A stretch of 64,000 bases of DNA, taken from Hyphomicrobiales bacterium. Lineage in GTDB: Bacteria > Pseudomonadota > Alphaproteobacteria > Rhizobiales > Beijerinckiaceae. The notes under the pieces were generated by a model. It was not told where the DNA came from and made no database searches. It saw only the letters and a program-made list of their open reading frames with translations. Position 1 is the stretch's first letter, and each line of letters begins with the position of its first letter. The stretch covers positions 62,001 through 126,000 of the forward strand of contig JAGXAM010000008.1 in assembly GCA_019075905.1 (NCBI GenBank). Direction: 5' to 3'. A program made the position numbers and the translations under genes. Shown one piece after another: positions 27,010 through 39,596 of the stretch.

Positions 27010-27557
27010 TGCAGGCCCGCCGCACCATGACGGCAGCAGATGTGCGCGCCGCGCTCGATGTGCCGTTCCACCATGGCACGGCGGTGGATTTTCGCCATTG
27101 CGACGTGGTCGATGCTCTCGATCTCTCCGGGCTGGTGCTGCCGGGCTGCGATTTCACCGGGGCGCGCTTCAGCCAGCTTTTTGATGCGCGTGGCGCGATC
27201 TTCAAGGGCCTCGCCTGGTTCCGCCACGCGCAATTTGCGGCCAGCATCGGTCTCAACGGGGCGCTGTTTGAAAGCGATGGCCGCTTCGATGATGCCGTCA
27301 CGGCCGGTGCCGCCGATTTTTCGCATCTCGAATGCCGCGGCGTGCTGATGCTGGATCGCGCTTGCTTTCGCAGCGATCTGGCGCTCGCCAGCGGCGTGGT
27401 TTTCGGCAATCTGTCGATGGCCGATATGCACCTCGGCGGGCGGGCCGACCTCACCGGCCTCACCTGCTTTGGCGGCTTATGGCAGGCCGGCGCGCAATTT
27501 GCCGAAAGGCCGCTGCAGGCCGATACCGAGATTTTCGGCCGCTCGCTGTTGACCTGA
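27009..27557 (+). CDS. Pentapeptide-repeat-like protein, last gene of the catabolic operon
   Basis: A 182-residue protein whose start codon shares a base with the upstream stop (TGATG). Many spaced F/L-centred units occur ([37 protein letters not shown]), as in pentapeptide-repeat right-handed beta-helices. The repeats are irregular. Such proteins are usually binding or scaffold proteins. No catalytic motif is visible. The 70 bp after the stop, before parC, hold no clear terminator. Confidence 0.65.
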   Translation: MQARRTMTAADVRAALDVPFHHGTAVDFRHCDVVDALDLSGLVLPGCDFTGARFSQLFDARGAIFKGLAWFRHAQFAASIGLNGALFESDGRFDDAVTAGAADFSHLECRGVLMLDRACFRSDLALASGVVFGNLSMADMHLGGRADLTGLTCFGGLWQAGAQFAERPLQADTEIFGRSLLT

Positions 27558-27627
27558 AGCCTTTGGCAACAGCGCCGCACCGCCCGGTGCTTGCGATGGC
27601 GCATCACTTCGGCTAGCCCATCTGGCT

Positions 27628-29874
27628 ATGGCAGATGATCAATCCAGCGGCGAATCGGGCGCTATCGACAGCGTCAACCTGCGCGATGCGCTGGAAGAGC
27701 GCTATCTTGCCTATGCGCTCTCCACCATCATGGGCCGTGCCTTGCCGGATGCCCGCGACGGGCTGAAGCCGGTGCACCGGCGCATTCTCTATTCCATGCA
27801 CATCCTGCGGCTCGATCCGGCCGCTGCCTTCAAGAAATGCGCCAAGATCGTCGGCGATGTCATGGGTGATTTTCACCCGCATGGTGATCAGGCGATCTAT
27901 GAGGCGCTGGTGCGCCTCGCGCAGGATTTTTCCTCGCGCTATCCGCTGGTCGACGGCCAAGGCAATTTTGGCAATATCGACGGCGATTCGGCCGCCGCCT
28001 ACCGCTATACCGAGGCGCGCCTCACCGCCGTCGCGCAATTGCTGATGGAAGGCATTGACGAGGACGCGATTGATTTTCGTGACAATTATTCGGCCGAAAA
28101 GCAGGAACCGGTGGTGCTGCCGGCCGCTTTCCCGAATATGCTCGCCAACGGCGCCCAGGGCATTGCCGTCGGCATGGCGACCTCGATTCCCCCGCACAAC
28201 CTTGCCGAACTTTGCGATGCCGCGCTCTATCTGATCGGCCATCCCGGGGCGACCCCCGCGCAAATGCTGGAATTCGTGCCGGGGCCGGATTTCCCCACGG
28301 GCGGCATCATTGTCGAACCGCGCAACTCCATCGCCCAGACCTATGAGAGCGGCAAGGGCTCGATAAGGTTGCGGGCGCGCTGGAGCGTCGAGGATCTGGG
28401 GCGCGGCACCTGGGTCGCGGTTATTACCGAAATTCCCTATATGGTGCCCAAGGCCCGGCTGCTGGAAAAGCTCGGCGAACTGGTCAACGAGCGCAAATTG
28501 CCGCTGGTCGGCGATATCCGCGATGAATCGACCGAAGATATCCGCCTGATCATCGAGCCGCGCGCCCGCAATGTCGATCCTTTCGTGATGATGGAATCGC
28601 TGTTTCGCAGCACCGATCTCGAAACCCGCTTTGCCGTCAACATGAATGTGCTGGTGGATGGCGTGGTGCCGCGCGTGGTCTCGCTGCTCGAAGCCCTGCG
28701 CCAATGGCTCGATCATCGCCGCAATGTGCTGGTGCGGCGCTCCCGCTTCCGGCTGGCAGAGATCGCCCGCCGGCTGGAAGTGCTGGCCGGCATGCTGATC
28801 GTCTTCCTCAATCTCGATGAAGTGATCCGCATCATCCGCGAGGAGGACGAGCCCAAGCAGGTGCTGATCGCCACGTTTTCGCTGACCGAGGCGCAGGTCA
28901 ACTACATCCTCGATACCAGGCTGCGGGCCTTGCGGCGACTTGAGGAAATGCAGCTTCGCCAGGAACATGAAGACCTGGCCAAGGAACAGGCGGCCATCCA
29001 CACGCTGCTGGGCGACGAGAGCGTGCAATGGCGCGTGATCAGCGCCGACATCCGCGATGTCCGCCAGAAATACGGCCCCGAGACCAAAATCGGCAAGCGC
29101 CGCACCAGCTTTGCCGAGGCCCCCGCCGCCAGCGCCGAGGTTCTGGTCGAATCCTTGGTCGAGCGCGAACCGATCACCGTCGTCATCACCGCCAAAGGCT
29201 GGATCCGGGCGCTGAAGGGCCATGTCGCCGACACGTCGAACCTCGCCTTCAAGGGCGATGATGCGCTGAAAATTTCGTTTTTCACCGAAACCACGGCCAA
29301 GGTGCTGGTGCTCGCCACCAATGGCAAGGTCTTCACCCTCGATGCCGCCAAAATCCCCGGTGGGCGCGGCCACGGCGAGCCATTGCGCCTGATGGCCGAC
29401 ATCGACGAGGGCGCCGATATCCTCACCGCGCTGCCCTACCGGCCCGGCGTCAAGATGCTGCTGGTGTCCTCCGATGCGCGCGGCTTTGTCGTCGCTCAGG
29501 ACGAGCTTTTGTCGTCGACCCGCAAGGGCAAGGCGGTGCTGGTGACGGACGCCAAGGCACAGGCGCAGCTGCTGGTTCCAGCCGTTGGCGACTATGCCGC
29601 CCTGATGGGCGAAAACCGCAAGTTGCTGGTGTTTCCGCTTTCGCAAATTGCCGAAATGAGCCGTGGCAAGGGTGTGCGCCTGCAGCGCTACCGTGATGGC
29701 AATCTCTCCGACGCCAAGGTGTTCAACCTGGCCGACGGCCTCACCTGGACCGACAGTTCCGCCCGCACATGGACCGTCAGCGCCGACGATCTCAAGGAAT
29801 GGATCGGCAATCGCGGCGAATCCGGACGCCTGCCGCCCAAGGGTTTTCCCAGAAACAACAAGTTTACCGGATAG
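27628..29874 (+). CDS. parC: DNA topoisomerase IV subunit A
   Basis: ParC is the breakage-reunion subunit of topoisomerase IV, which unlinks daughter chromosomes. The 748-residue protein has the N-terminal [14 protein letters not shown] segment, the catalytic Tyr127 (YRYTEA), and a C-terminal beta-pinwheel with degenerate repeats ([28 protein letters not shown]). In the quinolone-contact region ([15 protein letters not shown]) the place of E. coli Ser80 is Gln88, while Glu84 is kept as Glu92. The start ATG at 27628 has little ribosome-binding sequence. The 3' end overlaps convergent cbbR by 11 bp. Confidence 0.96.
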   Translation: MADDQSSGESGAIDSVNLRDALEERYLAYALSTIMGRALPDARDGLKPVHRRILYSMHILRLDPAAAFKKCAKIVGDVMGDFHPHGDQAIYEALVRLAQDFSSRYPLVDGQGNFGNIDGDSAAAYRYTEARLTAVAQLLMEGIDEDAIDFRDNYSAEKQEPVVLPAAFPNMLANGAQGIAVGMATSIPPHNLAELCDAALYLIGHPGATPAQMLEFVPGPDFPTGGIIVEPRNSIAQTYESGKGSIRLRARWSVEDLGRGTWVAVITEIPYMVPKARLLEKLGELVNERKLPLVGDIRDESTEDIRLIIEPRARNVDPFVMMESLFRSTDLETRFAVNMNVLVDGVVPRVVSLLEALRQWLDHRRNVLVRRSRFRLAEIARRLEVLAGMLIVFLNLDEVIRIIREEDEPKQVLIATFSLTEAQVNYILDTRLRALRRLEEMQLRQEHEDLAKEQAAIHTLLGDESVQWRVISADIRDVRQKYGPETKIGKRRTSFAEAPAASAEVLVESLVEREPITVVITAKGWIRALKGHVADTSNLAFKGDDALKISFFTETTAKVLVLATNGKVFTLDAAKIPGGRGHGEPLRLMADIDEGADILTALPYRPGVKMLLVSSDARGFVVAQDELLSSTRKGKAVLVTDAKAQAQLLVPAVGDYAALMGENRKLLVFPLSQIAEMSRGKGVRLQRYRDGNLSDAKVFNLADGLTWTDSSARTWTVSADDLKEWIGNRGESGRLPPKGFPRNNKFTG

Positions 29875-30802
29875 GCCTTTCGCCGGATTGCGGCAGGAAG
29901 GCCGCGCTCTCGCGGCTCAAAAAGTCCATGAGCCGCGCTGCCGGCGGCAACATATGCCGGTCGGCCCGGCGCACCACAAACCATTCGCGCAAGAGCGGCA
30001 GGCCATCGACCGGCAGGGCCTGCAGCCGCCCCTGCTGAATCTCGCTGGCCACCGTGTGCCCGGAAATGAAGGCAATGCCGAGCCCGGCCATGACCGCCTG
30101 CTTGATGGTCTCGTTGCTGTCGAGCTCCATGCCCAGATGCGGGGCGATCTGCGCATCCTCAAACAGGCGCTCCATCAGCAGTCGCGTGCCCGAACCCGGC
30201 TCGCGGGTGATGAAAATCTCGGCAGAAAGATCAGCCAGTTGCAAGCGATGGCGCGCTGCCATGGCATGATCCGGCGCTGCAATGATCACATGCGGATGCG
30301 GGCCGATCCGGTATTTTTCGAGATCGATATCCTCCAGCGGCCGGCCGGTAATGGCAATATCAAGCGAGAAATCGCGCAGCGCCGCCATGATTTCCGCGCG
30401 GTTGCCGATTTTCAGCTTGAGCTCGATACCGGGGTTGGCGCGCGAAAACGCCCCCATCACTGCAGGCACGAAATATTTCGATGTCGAAACTGCACCGACG
30501 GCGACGCGACCCCCTGTCGCACCCCTCATGGTTTCGAGCGCGGTCATGCAATCGGACAGGGCGAGATTGAAGCGGCCATAAAGATCGAGAAGCTCGCGCC
30601 CGGCCTCGGTCGCCACAAAGCCATCAGGCGTGCGCTGCAGGATCGGCATGGCCGCCAGATCCTGCAAGTTCTGCAATTGTAATGAGATAGCCGGTTGTGT
30701 GACGCCAAGCTCCTGCGCCGCCGCGGTCAGGCTGCCGGTCTTGATGGTGGTGGCAAAGGCCCGCAATTGCCGGAAGGTGATGTTTTTCAGATGCGACGCC
30801 AT
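29864..30802 (-). CDS. cbbR: LysR-type regulator of the cbb operon (CbbR)
   Basis: A 312-residue LysR-type regulator with the helix-turn-helix near the N terminus ([21 protein letters not shown]). The effector domain has the CbbR-like [31 protein letters not shown] and [17 protein letters not shown]. It is divergent from the cbb genes, the standard CbbR layout. CbbR activates CO2-fixation genes in response to metabolites such as RuBP or NADPH. The ATG at 30802 ([16 protein letters not shown]) matches known starts; the frame is open to 30838. Confidence 0.93.
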   Translation of the reverse strand: MASHLKNITFRQLRAFATTIKTGSLTAAAQELGVTQPAISLQLQNLQDLAAMPILQRTPDGFVATEAGRELLDLYGRFNLALSDCMTALETMRGATGGRVAVGAVSTSKYFVPAVMGAFSRANPGIELKLKIGNRAEIMAALRDFSLDIAITGRPLEDIDLEKYRIGPHPHVIIAAPDHAMAARHRLQLADLSAEIFITREPGSGTRLLMERLFEDAQIAPHLGMELDSNETIKQAVMAGLGIAFISGHTVASEIQQGRLQALPVDGLPLLREWFVVRRADRHMLPPAARLMDFLSRESAAFLPQSGERPIR

Positions 30803-30803
30803 A

Positions 30804-30834
30804 TCAGAATTTCTTTCGGAGATTTTCAGATTTT
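30804..30834. promoter_or_regulatory. Direct repeat between cbbR and cbbF, candidate CbbR site
   Basis: TCAGAATTT (30804-30812) and TCAGATTTT (30826-30834) are repeated with their starts 22 bp apart, about two helical turns, in the AT-rich 118-bp gap. LysR-type regulators bind such paired elements upstream of the divergent operon. Assignment is by position only. Confidence 0.4.
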
Positions 30835-30920
30835 GCAATTTTACTTATTCTGCCAATTCGGTCAAACCATGAGTAACTAATGACGCCGGCCCAAATGGCT
30901 GGTGCGACCGGGGGAAGCCG

Positions 30921-31940
30921 ATGTCCATGACGCTGGAAGAGGTGTTGGCGGGGAGTGCGACGGGCGAGCGCGCCGCGCTGGCAGCAGTGATCCTGGCCAT
31001 TGCCGGGGCAACCCGCGATATTGCCGGGCTGATCGCCATGGGGGTCCTGGCCGGCGCCATGGGCGCCAGTCTTGGCCAGAATGCCGATGGCGACACCCAG
31101 AAAGAGCTCGATGTCCGCGCCCAGGCGCTGATGATGCAGGCCATGACCGGCGGCCAGGTGGCGGCGGTCGCCTCCGAGGAACTGGACGATTGGCAACTGC
31201 TCGACAGCAAGGGCGCCTATGCCGTCGCCTTCGACCCGCTCGATGGCTCGTCCAACATTGATACCAACATTTCCATCGGCACGATTTTCTCGATCCTGCC
31301 GGCGCGGGGTGGCGAAAACCCCTTCACCTCTGCCGGATCAGCCCAGCTTGCCGCCGGCTTTGCCGTTTATGGCCCGCAGACCCTGCTGGTGCTGACACTC
31401 GGCGCCGGGGTCGATGTCTTCACGCTCGATCCGCGCGACGGCACCTGGCGCCGCACCCGCGCCGGGGTGCAAATCGCCCCCACTGCCAATGAATATGCCG
31501 TCAATGCCTCGAATTATCGCCACTGGAACGAGCCGGTGCGCACCTTCGTCGATGATTGCGTCAGCGGCACCGAAGGCCCGCGCGAGAAGAATTTCAACAT
31601 GCGCTGGATCGGGTCGCTGGTCGCCGAGGCCTTCCGGATTTTGACGCGCGGCGGCGTATTTCTTTACCCCGGCGACATCCGCGCCGGATATCGCGACGGC
31701 CGGCTGCGCCTGCTCTATGAGGCCCACCCCATTGCTTTCGTCATCGAGCAGGCCGGCGGGCGGGCCTCCAATGGCGAGACGCCGATCTTGCAGATGCCGG
31801 CCATGAGCCTGCACCAGCGCGTGCCGCTGTTTTTCGGATCGCGCGAGAAAGTCGCGCTGATCGAGCGGCTGCATTGCAGCCAGCGCAGCGACATCGCGCC
31901 CTCACCCTTGTTCGGCCAGCGTGGCCTGTTTCGCGTCTAG
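30921..31940 (+). CDS. cbbF: Fructose-1,6-bisphosphatase, class I (Calvin cycle)
   Basis: A 339-residue class I FBPase, which removes the 1-phosphate of FBP and, in this cycle, often also acts on sedoheptulose bisphosphate. Metal and active-site motifs are ASEELDDW, FDPLDGSSNIDTNISIGTIF, NEYAVNASNYRHWN and RGGVFLYPGD. The second half has the expected EQAGGRASNGETPIL. The start follows GGGGGAAG. It is the first gene of the eight-gene cbb unit. Confidence 0.96.
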   Translation: MSMTLEEVLAGSATGERAALAAVILAIAGATRDIAGLIAMGVLAGAMGASLGQNADGDTQKELDVRAQALMMQAMTGGQVAAVASEELDDWQLLDSKGAYAVAFDPLDGSSNIDTNISIGTIFSILPARGGENPFTSAGSAQLAAGFAVYGPQTLLVLTLGAGVDVFTLDPRDGTWRRTRAGVQIAPTANEYAVNASNYRHWNEPVRTFVDDCVSGTEGPREKNFNMRWIGSLVAEAFRILTRGGVFLYPGDIRAGYRDGRLRLLYEAHPIAFVIEQAGGRASNGETPILQMPAMSLHQRVPLFFGSREKVALIERLHCSQRSDIAPSPLFGQRGLFRV

Positions 31941-31949
31941 GAAGCCATC

Positions 31950-32822
31950 ATGTCCGTCAAGCACCCGATCATTTCCATCACAGGCTCATCCGGGGCCGGC
32001 ACGACCTCGGTGAAAAAGACCTTTGAGCAGATTTTCCGCCGCGAGTCGGTTAATGCAGTTTATGTCGAGGGTGACAGTTTCCATAAATACGACCGCCTCG
32101 AAATGCGCACCAAAATGGCCGAGGAGGCCAAGCTCGGCAACAAGCATTTCAGCCATTTCTCCCCGGAAACCAATCTTCTGGAAAAGCTTGAGCAAACCTT
32201 CAAGTCTTACAGCGAGACCGGCAGCGGCGAGATTCGCTATTACATCCACGATGCCCTGGATGAGGAAGCCCACGGCTACAAGCCCGGCACGTTCACGCCC
32301 TGGCAGACGATCCCCGAAAAGACCGACCTGCTGTTTTACGAAGGCCTGCACGGCGCCGTTGTGACCGGCGATGTCAATGTGGCGCGCTATGCCGATCTGA
32401 AGATCGGTGTCGTGCCGGTCATCAACCTCGAATGGATCCAGAAGCTGCATCGTGACCGCGCGACGCGCGGTTATTCGACCGAAGCCGTCACCGATACGAT
32501 TTTGCGGCGAATGCCCGATTATGTGAACTACATCGTCCCGCAATTCACCCAGACAGACATCAACTTCCAGCGCGTGCCGACGGTCGATACCTCGAACCCC
32601 TTTGTGGCGCGCTGGATTCCGACCCCCGATGAATCGATGGTGGTGATCCGGTTCAGAACTCCGCGCGGCATCGATTTTCCCTACCTCCTGTCGATGATCC
32701 CGGGCAGCTTCATGTCGCGCGCCAATTCCATCGTCATCCACGGCGCGAAGCTCGATCTCGCCATGCAGCTCATTCTCACCCCGATGATCTTGCAACTCAT
32801 TGATCGCAAACGGCGCGCCTGA
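31950..32822 (+). CDS. cbbP: Phosphoribulokinase (class I)
   Basis: A 290-residue kinase that phosphorylates ribulose 5-phosphate to RuBP, the CO2 acceptor. The P-loop is [11 protein letters not shown], the catalytic Asp/Glu region includes [11 protein letters not shown], and [10 protein letters not shown] and [14 protein letters not shown] are typical of proteobacterial PRK. AGGA lies before the ATG. It starts 9 bp after cbbF. Proteobacterial class I PRKs are octamers activated by NADH. Confidence 0.97.
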   Translation: MSVKHPIISITGSSGAGTTSVKKTFEQIFRRESVNAVYVEGDSFHKYDRLEMRTKMAEEAKLGNKHFSHFSPETNLLEKLEQTFKSYSETGSGEIRYYIHDALDEEAHGYKPGTFTPWQTIPEKTDLLFYEGLHGAVVTGDVNVARYADLKIGVVPVINLEWIQKLHRDRATRGYSTEAVTDTILRRMPDYVNYIVPQFTQTDINFQRVPTVDTSNPFVARWIPTPDESMVVIRFRTPRGIDFPYLLSMIPGSFMSRANSIVIHGAKLDLAMQLILTPMILQLIDRKRRA

Positions 32823-32847
32823 AGCGCCACCATTCAGGGAGCAACTT

Positions 32848-35423
<2,576 letters not shown>

Positions 35424-35435
35424 GGAGTGCGACCC

Positions 35436-35855
35436 ATGCGCATCACTCAAGGCGCCTTCTCGTTTCTGCCCGATCTCACCGACAGGCAGATTCAGGCCCA
35501 GGTGCAATATTGTCTCGACAAGGGCTGGGCGGTGAATTTCGAATATACTGACGATCCGCACCCCCGCAACGTCTATTGGGAAATGTGGGGCATGCCCATG
35601 TTCGACCTCAAGGACGCCAAGGGCGTGATGATGGAACTGGCCGAATGCCGCAAGCATCACGGCGATGTCTATATCCGCCTCTCGGCTTTTGATTCCAGCC
35701 ATGGCTGGGAATCGGTGCGCCTGTCCTTCATTGTCAACCGGCCGGCCACCGAGCCCGGCTTCAGGCTGGCCCGGGCCGAACTGGCCGGGCGCCGGATTGG
35801 TTATAGCACCAGCGCCTATGCTGCCAACCAGCCGGAAGGCCAGCGCTACAAGTAG
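35436..35855 (+). CDS. cbbS: RuBisCO small subunit, red-type
   Basis: A 139-residue small subunit that caps the L8S8 enzyme. It opens with MRITQGAFSFLPDLTD. The conserved EYTDDPHPRNVYWEMWGMPMF stretch is present, followed by a C-terminal extension (RARAELAGRRIGYSTS-type) characteristic of red-type small subunits, where it forms a barrel in the central channel. The ATG at 35436 has AAGGAG (35422-35427) upstream. It starts 12 bp after cbbL. Confidence 0.97.
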   Translation: MRITQGAFSFLPDLTDRQIQAQVQYCLDKGWAVNFEYTDDPHPRNVYWEMWGMPMFDLKDAKGVMMELAECRKHHGDVYIRLSAFDSSHGWESVRLSFIVNRPATEPGFRLARAELAGRRIGYSTSAYAANQPEGQRYK

Positions 35856-35867
35856 CTTGACGAGATT

Positions 35868-35902
35868 GGCTGCCGGGCGTCCTCCCTCTCCGCCCGGTAG
35901 CC
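35868..35902 (+). promoter_or_regulatory. Strong intercistronic hairpin between cbbS and cbbX
   Basis: GGCTGCCGGGCG (35868-35879) pairs along all 12 positions with CGCCCGGTAGCC (35891-35902), with one G-U pair and an 11-nt pyrimidine-rich loop. No U-run follows. It starts 12 bp after the cbbS stop and ends 21 bp before cbbX. It probably protects the cbbLS message or lowers read-through, so that RuBisCO is made in excess over its activase (inference). Confidence 0.65.
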
Positions 35903-35923
35903 AGCCACAAGGAACATGTCGCC

Positions 35924-36832
35924 ATGACCTCTGCGGAGCCATCCTTGAAATCCGTGCGCCTGCGCGATGAGATCGAAGGTTCGGGCATCAATGAAGTGCT
36001 TGAACAGCTTGATCGCGAATTGATCGGGCTGAAGCCCGTCAAGACCCGCATCCGCGAAATCGCCTCACTGCTGTTGGTCGAGCGCGTGCGCCAGAAGCTC
36101 GGCCTCACCGGCGAGGTGCCGACCCTGCACATGTCCTTCACCGGCAATCCCGGCACCGGCAAGACCACGGTCGCCATGCGCATGGCCGACATTCTGCACC
36201 GGCTGGGCTTTGTCCGCCGCGGACAATTGATTTCGGTGACGCGCGACGATCTCGTCGGCCAATATATCGGCCACACCGCCCCCAAGACCAGGGAAGTACT
36301 CAAGCGCGCCATGGGCGGGGTGCTGTTCATCGACGAGGCCTATTATCTGTACCGGCCAGAAAATGAGCGCGATTATGGTCAGGAAGCCATCGAGATCCTG
36401 TTGCAGGTGATGGAAAACCAGCGCGAGGATCTGGTGGTGATTCTCGCGGGCTATGCCAGCCGCATGGAGACATTCTTCACCTCAAATCCGGGGTTTCGCT
36501 CGCGCATCGCCCATCACATCGATTTTCCCGATTACGGCGAGGATGAACTGGCTTCTATTGCTGGGCTGATGCTGCAGCAGCAAAATTACAGCTTCAGCCC
36601 CGAGGCTGAAGCGGCTTTCGGGCGCTATATCGCGCTGCGCCGCCAGCAACCGCTGTTTTCCAACGCACGCTCGATCCGCAATGCGCTGGACCGGGCACGG
36701 CTGCGTCAGGCCAACCGGCTGGTCGCCGACCTTGACCGCGCGCTCACTGCCAAGGATATCATGACAATCGAGCCGGCAGATATTCTGGCGAGCCGCGTTT
36801 TCACTCAAGGCACACCCGATCATGGCCCCTAA
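35924..36832 (+). CDS. cbbX: Red-type RuBisCO activase CbbX
   Basis: A 302-residue AAA+ protein that removes inhibitory sugar phosphates from red-type RuBisCO by pulling on the large-subunit C terminus. Walker A is GNPGTGKTT, the pore-loop region contains [15 protein letters not shown], Walker B is [12 protein letters not shown], and the arginine-finger and sensor regions include [10 protein letters not shown] and [16 protein letters not shown]. It overlaps the epimerase gene by 11 bp. Confidence 0.97.
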   Translation: MTSAEPSLKSVRLRDEIEGSGINEVLEQLDRELIGLKPVKTRIREIASLLLVERVRQKLGLTGEVPTLHMSFTGNPGTGKTTVAMRMADILHRLGFVRRGQLISVTRDDLVGQYIGHTAPKTREVLKRAMGGVLFIDEAYYLYRPENERDYGQEAIEILLQVMENQREDLVVILAGYASRMETFFTSNPGFRSRIAHHIDFPDYGEDELASIAGLMLQQQNYSFSPEAEAAFGRYIALRRQQPLFSNARSIRNALDRARLRQANRLVADLDRALTAKDIMTIEPADILASRVFTQGTPDHGP

Positions 36833-37511
36833 TCACAACGAAATCCTCATTGCTCCTTCCATCCTGTCGGCGGATTTCGCCAGGCTCGGCGCAGAGGTGC
36901 GCGCCATTGATGAAATGGGCGCCGACTGGATTCATGTCGACGTTATGGACGGGCATTTCGTGCCCAATATCACCATCGGCCCGGATGTGGTGAAGGCCCT
37001 GCGCCCGCATACCAAAAAGGTCTTTGATGTTCATCTGATGATCGCTCCGGCAGACCCCTATATCGAGGCCTTTGCCAAGGCGGGCTCGGACATCATCACC
37101 GTTCATGCCGAGGCTGGCCCGCATATCCATCGCTCGATGCAGATGATCCGCAGCCTTGGCAAGCAGGCCGGGGTGACGATCACTCCCGGCACCCATGAAT
37201 CGGCGCTGGAATATTTGCTCGATTCGGTTGACCTGATTCTGGTCATGACCGTCAACCCAGGCTTTGGCGGCCAGGCCTTCATTCATTCGCAGGTCGAGAA
37301 AATCCGCCGCATCCGCGCCATGATCGGCAAGCGCCCGATCCGCCTCGAAGTGGATGGTGGCGTCAACCCCGAAACCGCGGCGCTGGTGGCTGCCGCCGGC
37401 GCCGATACGCTGGTTGCAGGTTCCGCCGTGTTCAAGGGCGGCACGCCCGATCATTACAAGACTAATATCGCCGCCATCAGAAGCGCCGCCGGGCGCGCCC
37501 GCATGCCATGA
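36822..37511 (+). CDS. cbbE: Ribulose-phosphate 3-epimerase
   Basis: A 229-residue TIM-barrel epimerase converting xylulose 5-phosphate to ribulose 5-phosphate for RuBP regeneration. Motifs include [16 protein letters not shown], the metal and acid residues in [34 protein letters not shown] and the second catalytic Asp in [10 protein letters not shown]. It overlaps both neighbours (11 bp and ATGA). The housekeeping name is rpe; cbbE is used because of the operon. Confidence 0.96.
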   Translation: MAPNHNEILIAPSILSADFARLGAEVRAIDEMGADWIHVDVMDGHFVPNITIGPDVVKALRPHTKKVFDVHLMIAPADPYIEAFAKAGSDIITVHAEAGPHIHRSMQMIRSLGKQAGVTITPGTHESALEYLLDSVDLILVMTVNPGFGGQAFIHSQVEKIRRIRAMIGKRPIRLEVDGGVNPETAALVAAAGADTLVAGSAVFKGGTPDHYKTNIAAIRSAAGRARMP

Positions 37512-38185
37512 AGCGCGAGGCGCTGATTTTTGATGTCGATGGCACGCTTGCCGAAACCGAGGAGGTGCACCGCGCCGCCTTCAACGCCGCCTTCACCGAT
37601 GCCGGGCTGGCCTGGCGTTGGGACGTGCCGCTCTATGGCGCGCTGCTGAAAGTCACCGGCGGCAAGGAACGGCTGCGCCATTATGCGGCGCTTCAGGGAG
37701 AGCATCCCGACGACGGCCTTGTGCAGGCACTGCATGCCGCCAAGAACCGGCATTATGGCGTGATGATGCGAGAGGGCGGGGCGCATTTGCGACCCGGGGT
37801 TGCGGATCTGGTCGCCACGGCGAAGGCTTCAGGCTATCGCCTCGCCATCGCCACCACCACCTCGCGCGTCAATGTCGAGGTGCTGATCGACGCGACCTGG
37901 GGAAGGCCTGGCAGGGGGCTGTTTGCCGCCATCATTGCCGGCGAGGACGTGCCGCGAAAAAAGCCGGCACCCGACGCCTATCTGCAAGCCCTTGCCGCCT
38001 TGCACCTGCCCGCCAGCGCCTGTCTCGCCTTTGAGGATTCCTGTAACGGCCTGCAGGCGGCAAGGGCTGCCGGCCTCGCCACCATCGTCACGCCAGGGCT
38101 TTATACGGCGGGCGAGGATTTCGCCGGCGCCACAGCCATCCTGCCGGATCTGTCGGGCTTTCAGCTCGCAGCCTATGGCGCCTGA
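37508..38185 (+). CDS. cbbY: HAD phosphatase CbbY (xylulose-1,5-bisphosphate phosphatase)
   Basis: A 225-residue HAD hydrolase with motif [12 protein letters not shown], motif II around IATTTSRVN, and motif [16 protein letters not shown] and [11 protein letters not shown]. Characterised CbbY proteins destroy xylulose-1,5-bisphosphate, a misfire product that blocks RuBisCO, so it complements CbbX. It starts on the epimerase stop (ATGA) and ends the operon. The following 208 bp hold a terminator and presumably the argD promoter. Confidence 0.93.
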   Translation: MKREALIFDVDGTLAETEEVHRAAFNAAFTDAGLAWRWDVPLYGALLKVTGGKERLRHYAALQGEHPDDGLVQALHAAKNRHYGVMMREGGAHLRPGVADLVATAKASGYRLAIATTTSRVNVEVLIDATWGRPGRGLFAAIIAGEDVPRKKPAPDAYLQALAALHLPASACLAFEDSCNGLQAARAAGLATIVTPGLYTAGEDFAGATAILPDLSGFQLAAYGA

Positions 38186-38321
38186 GGCAGACGGCGGCAG
38201 GGGTATTCCGGTCAAAATCCCGGTCGGCGGCATCGCGCGATGGCGCCCGCCAGCCGCCCCCCGCCGTTAAATTGGCGATTGCATTGAGGCCGGATTGGCC
38301 TTATGCACCGAAGGCGTTTGA

Positions 38322-38344
38322 GCCGTCCCGCCGGGGCGGCTTTT
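38322..38344 (+). terminator. Intrinsic terminator after the cbb operon
   Basis: GCCGTCCC (38322-38329) pairs with GGGGCGGC (38333-38340), with one T-G wobble and a GCC loop, and four T follow directly. It lies 136 bp after cbbY and 50 bp before argD. It could alternatively act as an attenuator in the argD leader. Confidence 0.65.
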
Positions 38345-38393
38345 CGTATTGGTTGATGTCCCCCTTTGACTATCTGGAGAAAGCCGCAAGCCA

Positions 38394-39596
38394 ATGTCCA
38401 AGCCCGTCGTCAGTCATCTGCTGCCTACCTACAATCGCGCACCCGTCGCTTTTGAGCGCGGGGAGGGTGCTTGGCTTGAGGCGACCAACGGCGAGCGATA
38501 TCTGGATTTCGGCGCCGGCGTGGCGGTGACCTCGCTCGGCCATGCGCATCCGGCGCTGGTCAAGGCGCTGACCGACCAGGCACAGAAGGTCTGGCACAAT
38601 TCCAACCTCTACCAGTCGCCGCTCGGCGAGCGGCTGGCGGCCAAGCTCTGTGACAGCACCTTTGCCGATGTGGTTTTTTTCGGAAATTCCGGCGCCGAGG
38701 CGCTGGAATGCGCCATGAAAATGGCGCGCAAATATCATGCTGCCAAAGGCCATCCCGAGCGCTTCCGCATCATCACCTTTGAAGGCGCGTTCCACGGCCG
38801 CACCATGGCCAACCTCTCAGCCCAGAAGAAATATCTGGAGGGCTTCGGCCCGCCGCTGGAAGGCTTCGACCAGGTGCCGTTTGGCGACCACAAGGCGCTT
38901 GAGGCGGCGATTACCCCGGCCACGGCGGCGATATTGATCGAGCCGATCCAGGGCGAGGGCGGCATCCGTGTGGTGCCACCGCAATGCCTGCGCGGTCTGC
39001 GGGCGCTGTGCGACAAGCACGGCCTGCTGCTGATCTATGACGAGGTGCAGACCGGCGTCGGGCGCACCGGCCGTCTGTTTGCGCATCAGGGCCAGGGCGC
39101 TGATCCCGACATCATGGCGGTCGCCAAGGGCCTTGGCGGCGGCTTTCCCATGGGCGCCTGCCTTGCCACCAAGGCGGCGGCAGAGGGCATGGTGGCGGGC
39201 ACGCATGGCTCGACCTTCGGCGGCAATCCGCTCGCCATGGCCTGTGGCAATGCGGTGATGGACGAGGTCAACAACCCGGCTTTCCTCGAACATGTCCGCA
39301 AGGTCGCGCTGAACCTGCGCCAGAAACTGGCGGCCCTGCACGACCAGCATCCCGACATCATTGACGATGTGCGCGGTGAGGGCCTGATGCTGGGCCTGCA
39401 TCTCAAGGTGCCAGTGGCCGAACTGGTCGAGGCGGCGCGGGCGCAGCATCTGCTGGTGATCGCCGCAGGGGACAATGTCGTGCGTCTGGTGCCACCTCTG
39501 GTCATTTCCGATGCCGATGCCGCCGAGGCGGTGGCAAGGCTCGATCGTGCGGCGACGGCGCTCGAGCGGGCGCATCAAGGGGGGAGCGCATCATGA
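38394..39596 (+). CDS. argD: Acetylornithine aminotransferase
   Basis: A 400-residue class III PLP aminotransferase of arginine synthesis, probably also serving N-succinyl-diaminopimelate in lysine synthesis. Motifs include [34 protein letters not shown], the ring-stacking [22 protein letters not shown], and the Schiff-base Lys in [13 protein letters not shown]. It heads argD-argF-hslO, an order conserved in Hyphomicrobiales. The stop overlaps argF (ATGA). Confidence 0.96.
   Translation: MSKPVVSHLLPTYNRAPVAFERGEGAWLEATNGERYLDFGAGVAVTSLGHAHPALVKALTDQAQKVWHNSNLYQSPLGERLAAKLCDSTFADVVFFGNSGAEALECAMKMARKYHAAKGHPERFRIITFEGAFHGRTMANLSAQKKYLEGFGPPLEGFDQVPFGDHKALEAAITPATAAILIEPIQGEGGIRVVPPQCLRGLRALCDKHGLLLIYDEVQTGVGRTGRLFAHQGQGADPDIMAVAKGLGGGFPMGACLATKAAAEGMVAGTHGSTFGGNPLAMACGNAVMDEVNNPAFLEHVRKVALNLRQKLAALHDQHPDIIDDVRGEGLMLGLHLKVPVAELVEAARAQHLLVIAAGDNVVRLVPPLVISDADAAEAVARLDRAATALERAHQGGSAS

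Noticed and set aside
27613-29646. 677-codon open frame on the minus strand opposite parC
   Set aside because: It mirrors parC codon by codon, has a low-complexity composition rich in His, Gln, Gly and Arg, and shows no domain. Long antisense frames are expected in GC-rich genes.
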